64,000 bases of DNA from the NCBI GenBank assembly GCA_002423895.1, contig DIOL01000023.1, forward strand, positions 32,032-96,031, in the 5' to 3' direction. This DNA comes from Bacteroidales bacterium UBA5515. Lineage in GTDB: Bacteria; Bacteroidota; Bacteroidia; Bacteroidales; P3. The notes below the pieces were generated by a model, which saw only the letters and a list, made by a program, of their open reading frames with translations, was not told the DNA's origin and did not search any database. Positions 58,627 to 64,000 of this stretch are shown here, piece after piece; the stretch's first letter is position 1; the number at the start of each line of letters is the position of its first letter. Position numbers and translations under genes: made by a program.

Positions 58627-61524
58627 TTATTTGATTATAAGTTTTTGCGTTTTATTAATTGAATGATTGATAATATTGATAAAATAAACACCTTTAGAAA
58701 GTGTTGAACAATCAATCTTTTGAATAACTTTTGAATTAATTGGATTAACTACATATGAATTAATAACTCTGCCTTGAATATCAGAAATATTAATTTTGAT
58801 TTCATCTGAAATTCCTTCAATAATAAGATTTGTTGTATTGGTAGTTGGATTTGGATAAAGTTGCATTATTAATTGATTGTTTACTATTGAATTAATTCCT
58901 AAGTTTTGATTCAAAAATGTATCAATTACAGAGTATGTTGTTCCTTCTGTTTGAGTTTCGGTAAATGCTCTTACATTATATAGAGTATTTTGAAGCAGGT
59001 TTGTTAAAGATGATGAAAAATGAGTGTCATTTGTTTGTGAAAAAATAGTATCCCATGTTGTAGATGTAGTGGTTTTATATTCAAATCCTTTAGATAGAAT
59101 TTCATCTGTTCCTTTAATATAAGTTCCATAAAATGTTGTTGAAGATGACATAGAAATAGAATCCGTAAATACCATAGGAGGGATTTGACTTAGAGATTGA
59201 GTTATGGATATATCATCAATAAAAATATTATATCCATAGTCAGATATTGTTTTTAAAATAAAATATTTGTTTCCATAAGTTCCAGCAGGTAAATCAAATG
59301 AATAATTATACCAATCATCAGTTGCTTCAACAGGTGTAGTGGTTCTGTCTGTAGAAATATATCCTAAAAGTGTTGCTCCATTCAAATCATTATTTGAGTT
59401 AATATAAACTTCAACTCCTTCATTTGGACTTGAATAAGAACCGAAATTTCTGTAAATCCAAAAACTGAATTGATGGTATTGATGTGGGATGTTAATTTCT
59501 GGAGTTGAAATTGTTGCCCAATGACCATTACTTATATAAGCTGAGCCGTATTTAATCATTCTGTTTCCACTATGAGGTAAGCAAGTTGGAACAGTTCCTG
59601 CACTTACTATACTAATAAAATTATTATTAGAAGATTGTTGTGGCCAACAAGGTAGAGTTGCAACTTCGAATCCTTGATTATAAGGTAAAGATAAATTGTT
59701 TAAGCAAACAGTATTAAATTCTATTATTGAAGTATAGTATGTAATAGAATTTTTTATTCCAAATACTCTGTATTCATAAGTTGTGCCAGGAAGTAAATTG
59801 GTTAAATTGAGTTGCATTGTAGAAGAGCTAATTGTTTGAGATGTATAAGAAGTATCTCCCACCATTCTATACTCAAATCCCATTGATGTAATATCTGTTC
59901 CGGATGCAGATCCATTTAATGTTGCTGAATTAGTTGTTATATTTGTTGGTGAAAGAATACTAATATGAGGAAAGCTATTTATTAAGTTGAAATTAATTGT
60001 AGAATCTTGTGCATAACCTATGTTTGATAAACTAACTCCAGTAGGATTACCATTTTTATGATTGATGTTTGATAGAAAGTCAATGTTTTTACTTCCTGGG
60101 AAAGTTGTAGAATCGGAATCAATTTCAGTAGAATCACCTGCAGATGGAATTATAAATAAACCTCTATCAAGTGGATTTGTATTAATAGTATTACTTCTGC
60201 TATTTATCCAATTATCAATTTTTGTCTGGTCTCCATGATAAACAAGCATTCCTTTTCCAGGTGCATACTCATCCCATTTTTTCTTATTTCTATGTTCAAA
60301 TACAAGAAACTCGTTATCTTGAAGATTAATTCTGTATGCCATATTACTGTCAGAAATAGCTGGTAAAACACAAATTGTGGAATCAGCAGAAATTAGAGTG
60401 AAATTTAACCAACCTAATAAATTTCTTTCAACAGCAGTTAGATTTGGAGGAGTAATGCTTCGATTATTGTAATTACCTGATGCCATTACATCCCAATGTT
60501 TTAAATGAATAGCTCTGCCACCTGATCCTGCATAATCTGTATCATAAAAATCTGGTAATCCCAAAACGTGTCCCATTTCATGACATATAGTACCTATACC
60601 ATCACAACTTATTGAATCAGATAATTCTGATGAACATGAATAACGGTAAAATTGAACACTATCTAAAACAGTATTCGGTGGCAATGCCCAACTATGAGGC
60701 CATATTGCATTTGCTCCACCTCCAGAATTCTCTCCTTGACTTGCATAAATCACATGAATCATATCAACTATTCCATCAGAATCATTATCAAAATCTTGAA
60801 AATTTACATCATTATTAGCTAAAACGCAAGCATCATAAATCATTTCTCGAGGTAATAAATCGGATCCATAAGCATCATTAGATCCATAATAAGCTTGATC
60901 TTGAGGTAGAGTATAAGGACCAACTACTGTGAAATTAACATTTAAACTACCCATAGAATTGTCATAAAAGTAATCTTTTACGCTACCAGTTCTGTTGTTA
61001 GAAGTATAATTTGTAGTTTTGATTTGATCTTTAACAATATTTATTTTTGTAGTATCAAATGAAACATCAGTATAGTTTACTAAAATAACAAGAAAATTAG
61101 GGGATCCCGTTGTAGGGACTCTTTCAACTGTTTTATTACTATATCTTTCATTCCTTTTTTGTTTAACTCTCTCTAATTGATTTTCACTGTAAAACAATCC
61201 TCTTTCAATTGATAAAAGAAATGTATTGTCTTCAACTGTTCTTTCTATATTGTTTGCAGCCAAAACATCAGAAGGAACCAATTCGCCTTCTCTGTTTTTT
61301 ATTGCATAAACTAAATCTCCTTTATTATTATTTAATAATGTATATCCATCCAAAGACGTCGCCCATGAGATAAATTCATCACCATTTAAGGTGTATGAAA
61401 TAATCTTACCATTTGACTGTTTCTTTGTCAATACTTTAGTATTATCTGCAGGAATTGCAAAAAGAGAATTACATACAAATGTAATAATAATTAAAAGGCT
61501 AAAAAAATTGTTTACTGTTTTCAT
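58627..61524 (-). CDS. M6 metalloprotease with two fibronectin-type repeats and T9SS sorting domain
   Basis: A 965-residue secreted protein, paralogue of 54229. Signal peptide (1-23), propeptide (ADNTKVLTKKQSNGKIISYT), M6 domain with H315-E316-M-G-H319 and D325 (ICHEMGHVLGLPDFYDTDY), an anchor-J-like module (LPYNQGFEVATLPCWPQQS), two fibronectin-like repeats and a T9SS sorting domain (QLYPNPTTNTTNLII...STLSKGVYFINI). The N-terminal halves of the two proteases are very similar; they differ mainly in repeat number. A tandem duplication is the simplest explanation. Confidence 0.95.
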   Translation of the reverse strand: MKTVNNFFSLLIIITFVCNSLFAIPADNTKVLTKKQSNGKIISYTLNGDEFISWATSLDGYTLLNNNKGDLVYAIKNREGELVPSDVLAANNIERTVEDNTFLLSIERGLFYSENQLERVKQKRNERYSNKTVERVPTTGSPNFLVILVNYTDVSFDTTKINIVKDQIKTTNYTSNNRTGSVKDYFYDNSMGSLNVNFTVVGPYTLPQDQAYYGSNDAYGSDLLPREMIYDACVLANNDVNFQDFDNDSDGIVDMIHVIYASQGENSGGGANAIWPHSWALPPNTVLDSVQFYRYSCSSELSDSISCDGIGTICHEMGHVLGLPDFYDTDYAGSGGRAIHLKHWDVMASGNYNNRSITPPNLTAVERNLLGWLNFTLISADSTICVLPAISDSNMAYRINLQDNEFLVFEHRNKKKWDEYAPGKGMLVYHGDQTKIDNWINSRSNTINTNPLDRGLFIIPSAGDSTEIDSDSTTFPGSKNIDFLSNINHKNGNPTGVSLSNIGYAQDSTINFNLINSFPHISILSPTNITTNSATLNGSASGTDITSMGFEYRMVGDTSYTSQTISSSTMQLNLTNLLPGTTYEYRVFGIKNSITYYTSIIEFNTVCLNNLSLPYNQGFEVATLPCWPQQSSNNNFISIVSAGTVPTCLPHSGNRMIKYGSAYISNGHWATISTPEINIPHQYHQFSFWIYRNFGSYSSPNEGVEVYINSNNDLNGATLLGYISTDRTTTPVEATDDWYNYSFDLPAGTYGNKYFILKTISDYGYNIFIDDISITQSLSQIPPMVFTDSISMSSSTTFYGTYIKGTDEILSKGFEYKTTTSTTWDTIFSQTNDTHFSSSLTNLLQNTLYNVRAFTETQTEGTTYSVIDTFLNQNLGINSIVNNQLIMQLYPNPTTNTTNLIIEGISDEIKINISDIQGRVINSYVVNPINSKVIQKIDCSTLSKGVYFINIINHSINKTQKLIIK

Positions 61525-61550
61525 TTTACATGTTTTTAATAATGTTATTG

Positions 61551-61558
61551 CAAAGGTA
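61551..61558 (-). promoter_or_regulatory. Bacteroidota-type promoter -7 box for the second M6 gene
   Basis: Read on the minus strand TACCTTTG (followed by C), 26 bp upstream of the start at 61524. Confidence 0.6.
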
Positions 61559-61667
61559 ATCTTTTTTCAAAAATAACAAAATAAAATATTAATAGTTTAT
61601 ATAATTGGAAGCAATTTATAGAATTCAAATATAGAATTAATAAGAAGTGTAAATTAAACTAATAAAA

Positions 61668-61695
61668 AAAGGAGTTGAATAATTTCAACTCCTTT
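61668..61695 (-). terminator. rho-independent terminator of the T9SS protein gene
   Basis: 12-bp perfect stem AAAGGAGTTGAA (61668-61679) with TTCAACTCCTTT (61684-61695) and a 4-base loop; on the minus strand seven T follow directly. It lies 30 bp after the stop codon at 61725. Confidence 0.92.
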
Positions 61696-61724
61696 CCTTA
61701 TTAGAAAAAATCTAATTCAAAAAA

Positions 61725-63401
61725 TTATTTTTTAATAAGTTTTTGAGTAGAAGTTTTTCCGTCTTTTACTATTTGAATCATATACATACCATTATTTAGG
61801 TTGTCAATTGAAATAGTTTCGTTAGAAGATTTAACAGATTTTGTAATCAAAGTTCTTCCTAACATATCAAGAATTCTAACTTCTGCACCATTAGCATCAG
61901 AAATTGTTAAGAAATCATTAGCAGGATTTGGATAAACTCCAAAAGTAACATTGTTTTCAACTTCATTTAATGATAAAGCTTGACCTAAGATTTTTACATT
62001 ATCAATAAATCCCATGCTTTTGTCATTTGAAATTAGTCTAAATGCAATTCTTACTGTTCCTGTATAATTTGATAAATCAATGGTTTGAGAATTAAATGCA
62101 GCAGGAATATCTGTAAGAGTTTGAAGTAATGTTGAAAAGTCAGATGGTTCTGTTCCACCAGTTGATAATTTAATTTCTATACTTTCAGGATATTCTTCTT
62201 CGTAAGAAGCTACATCGAATTTTAAGGAGTTATCTCCTTGAAGATTTATTCTACTTGTAACTAACCATCTGTCTGCTTGTCCAGCAGGTTCAAACCATGA
62301 AGTTGCAGCAGCAACATAATCTGTTTCGTCCATTTGAAGGATTACCCAAGCTTCATTGTTAGGAAAAATATTGGAATTGTGAGGTGTTAAACCATCAATA
62401 TTATTTATTCTCCAATCAGCAGGAAGTAAACCATCGTTGAAATTCCAAGCAATTGATGCAGCAGGTTCACAAGTTGTACTAATAAACATTGTGTCATTAG
62501 CATTATCAGCATCATTTGGATATGAAGAATATGCATAAATAAAATAATTACCTAAAGTAGACAAATCAAATGTGAAATTAATAACTGTGTCAGCTAAAGT
62601 TGCCAATGAACTAATTGTTGCATTCAAAGTTGTTCCATTTACTTTACAAACAATTGGAATATTTGTAGCTTCTAATCCTCCAATATTACCAACTGAAACA
62701 GAAATTGTTTCTGTAGATGTTAATGTGCCTGATGCAGGTGCTTCAATATCATAAACTGTTATATCATTTTCTTGTAACAAATATACTTGAGCATAAGTTC
62801 CTACATAAAAAGTATATGCTCTTCCGTCTGCAAATGTGAAATCATCGCCTATAGCAGCATCACCATTTGCCATGTATATTTTACCTGGATAAACTGTACC
62901 AGTTGATGGATCTGTCATTGTTGGAGTTGGATTAACTATACAATAATCATAAGTGCCAATTGGAATATCTAATGAAACAGTTGTATTTAATAACATATTT
63001 GTTGTTGTTAAATTTCCATCAGCATTTTGTGGTATTTTAAATTCATATTGAGAATATGAAGCAATAGCAGCATTTATTGAAGCTTGAGTTGTGTCAGAAT
63101 AAGATCCTGTAGTAGGAATAATAGTTCCATATGCAGTTGCATTAGAGTCAATTAGCATTTGTACTCCTGTTCCGTCACCCCAAATGTCTTCTACAAGCAT
63201 TGTAACACGAGCATATCCTGTAGGTATAGGTGTTTTTACCTGATTGGATTCTTTTAAAGCTTTTAGTATTTGCTTAGGGTTAGCCTTTTTTGTTTGTTCA
63301 GTTCTTAATGAACTTTTTTTGAATTGCTCTACATTAACATTTTGTGCATTAACAATAGCAAAGCACATAATTAATGAAAGAAAAAGTAAAGTTTTTTTCA
63401 T
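61725..63401 (-). CDS. T9SS-exported adhesin-like protein
   Basis: A 558-residue secreted protein: signal peptide (KKTLLFLSLIMCFAIVNAQ), a middle CARDB-like domain (about 205-300, ITVYDIEAPASGTLTSTET), a choice-of-anchor-J domain (about 300-465, WNFNDGLLPADWRINNIDG, SWFEPAGQADRWLVTSRINL), and a C-terminal T9SS type A sorting domain (FGVYPNPANDFLTIS...LNNGMYMIQI). No catalytic motif. Codons are more balanced than those of neighbours, suggesting high expression. Its leader has a perfect hairpin. Confidence 0.9.
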   Translation of the reverse strand: MKKTLLFLSLIMCFAIVNAQNVNVEQFKKSSLRTEQTKKANPKQILKALKESNQVKTPIPTGYARVTMLVEDIWGDGTGVQMLIDSNATAYGTIIPTTGSYSDTTQASINAAIASYSQYEFKIPQNADGNLTTTNMLLNTTVSLDIPIGTYDYCIVNPTPTMTDPSTGTVYPGKIYMANGDAAIGDDFTFADGRAYTFYVGTYAQVYLLQENDITVYDIEAPASGTLTSTETISVSVGNIGGLEATNIPIVCKVNGTTLNATISSLATLADTVINFTFDLSTLGNYFIYAYSSYPNDADNANDTMFISTTCEPAASIAWNFNDGLLPADWRINNIDGLTPHNSNIFPNNEAWVILQMDETDYVAAATSWFEPAGQADRWLVTSRINLQGDNSLKFDVASYEEEYPESIEIKLSTGGTEPSDFSTLLQTLTDIPAAFNSQTIDLSNYTGTVRIAFRLISNDKSMGFIDNVKILGQALSLNEVENNVTFGVYPNPANDFLTISDANGAEVRILDMLGRTLITKSVKSSNETISIDNLNNGMYMIQIVKDGKTSTQKLIKK

Positions 63402-63419
63402 GATTTTAATTTGTTTTAT

Positions 63420-63448
63420 ACATCTATGTTATTGCTAAACATAGATGT
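63420..63448 (-). promoter_or_regulatory. hairpin in the 5' leader of the T9SS protein gene
   Basis: ACATCTATGT (63420-63429) pairs perfectly with ACATAGATGT (63439-63448) around a 9-base loop, starting 19 bp upstream of the start codon at 63401. It may stabilise the mRNA or be a protein-binding site. Confidence 0.6.
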
Positions 63449-63498
63449 TGATTAATAAATTATTTTGTTTTTAATTTTTTTCAAACTCAAACACGAGG

Positions 63499-63506
63499 CA
63501 AATATA
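63499..63506 (-). promoter_or_regulatory. Bacteroidota-type promoter -7 box for the T9SS protein gene
   Basis: Read on the minus strand TATATTTGC, about 97 bp upstream of the start, so the leader holding the hairpin is transcribed. Confidence 0.55.
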
Positions 63507-63752
63507 ATAAATTTTCAATTAATTGCAATTATAATATGAAATTATTTGTTTTTATAGTTAGAATAAACAGTTGAATTATCTTCTTTAAATATTTTCTTTT
63601 GTTTATTAATAAGAAGTTTCAAAAGATTATTTCCTATTATTTAGAAATGTCAAAAGTTAAGTTTAAAGATAATATTATTTCCTCCTTTAAGCGATTTTCT
63701 TATTTTGTTGCATAAATATTGATTATTTTATCTTCAAATAAAAAAAATAATG

Positions 63753-63760
63753 TACATTTG
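63753..63760 (+). promoter_or_regulatory. Bacteroidota-type promoter -7 box (TACATTTG)
   Basis: TACATTTGC, 48 bp upstream of the ATG at 63809. The rest of 63507-63752 shows no gene. Confidence 0.6.
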
Positions 63761-63808
63761 CAGCTTAAAATTATAGTTTAAAAAATTAATAATTCAACAA
63801 AGAAAAAA

Positions 63809-64000
63809 ATGAAAAAAATTACACTTTTTATCCTTTCATTAGGATTAACAATGGGAGCAATTGCTCAAGTAAAAGATGCCAGTAACTTAACTCCTATGAA
63901 GGTTAAGGTTTCTGCTAATCAAACAAAAGATTATACGCTATATCCAAATAGCTTTAATGATTTTGTTCTTACAACTGATAGTGCAACATTATATTTTTCT
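63809..64000 (+). CDS. secreted protein, 5' part only
   Basis: 64 codons open to the window end. Signal peptide (KKITLFILSLGLTMGAIAQ) followed by VKDASNLTPMKVKVSANQTK. The gene runs off the window. It is divergent from the T9SS protein at 61725, with a promoter box at 63753. Probably another exported protein; the family cannot be told. Confidence 0.75.
   Translation, partial: MKKITLFILSLGLTMGAIAQVKDASNLTPMKVKVSANQTKDYTLYPNSFNDFVLTTDSATLYFS

Noticed and set aside
1..64000. tRNA, rRNA or transposase genes
   Set aside because: No sequence with tRNA arms, rRNA words or a transposase or integrase domain was recognised in the window.

Overview
The window looks like chromosomal DNA of an AT-rich member of Bacteroidota, most likely Bacteroidales-like. 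The evidence is: several proteins end in a type IX secretion (T9SS) C-terminal sorting domain; a TAnnTTTG promoter -7 box (typical of Bacteroidota) precedes many starts; there are divergent histone-like HU proteins of the Bacteroidetes type, a GmhA/GmhB pair, DUF4199, DUF4838 and PCMD-type proteins, and GxxExxY genes. No rRNA or tRNA gene was seen. Database searches were not possible, so names rest on motifs and remembered family patterns.

Region 1 (1-8128) is a defence and nucleoid-protein island. A complete type I Thoeris system (TIR, SIR2-SLOG ThsA, ThsB-like TIR; 447-3307) and an unfamiliar three-gene operon (GHKL-type ATPase, STAS-like DUF4325, PIN RNase; 4239-5985) sit between three small paralogous genes that resemble the helical half of HU. 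An array of six 22-bp direct repeats and three tandem divergent HU genes follow.

Region 2 (8148-24537) is a surface polysaccharide (O-antigen or capsule) locus: rfbC, rfbA, rfbB, a Wzx flippase, a 4-aminotransferase, an ATP-grasp enzyme, a NeuD-like acyltransferase, a MaoC hydratase plus CitE-like lyase pair, three GT2 glycosyltransferases, a Wzy polymerase, a LegC-like aminotransferase, a UDP-GlcNAc 4,6-dehydratase and a PglC-like priming sugar transferase. It can plausibly make a 4-amino-4,6-dideoxy sugar carrying an unusual acyl group, primed on a UDP-diamino sugar.

Region 3 (24663-33389) is a second accessory island. An operon of an AAA+ ATPase, a nucleoside-deoxyribosyltransferase-like protein and a PEP-synthase-like ATP-binding protein lies exactly between the real 3' end of the sugar transferase gene and a second, diverged copy of that 3' end, which marks it as acquired DNA. 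This is the best candidate for an undescribed system. It is followed by an AAA_14/DUF4143 ATPase and an AbiEi/AbiEii toxin-antitoxin pair, each preceded by a tandem array with a 33-bp period.

Region 4 (33549-51945) resumes envelope biosynthesis and physiology: gmd and fcl (GDP-fucose), a polysaccharide deacetylase, an OmpA-family protein, secreted lipoproteins and glycan-related proteins, DUF4199 membrane proteins, a GtrB/DPM1-like glycosyltransferase, gmhA, gmhB, a RhuM-family protein and dapD. Region 5 (52026-64000) is secretory: a PNGase F homologue, two M6 metalloproteases with fibronectin repeats, and a T9SS adhesin-like protein. A free-standing copy of the M6 propeptide is encoded at 49639-50094.

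The intergenic DNA is unusually rich in dispersed repeats. At least six families were seen; two of them (here A and B) have inverted arms and repeatedly end 10-30 bp upstream of a start codon, and they bracket both GxxExxY genes.
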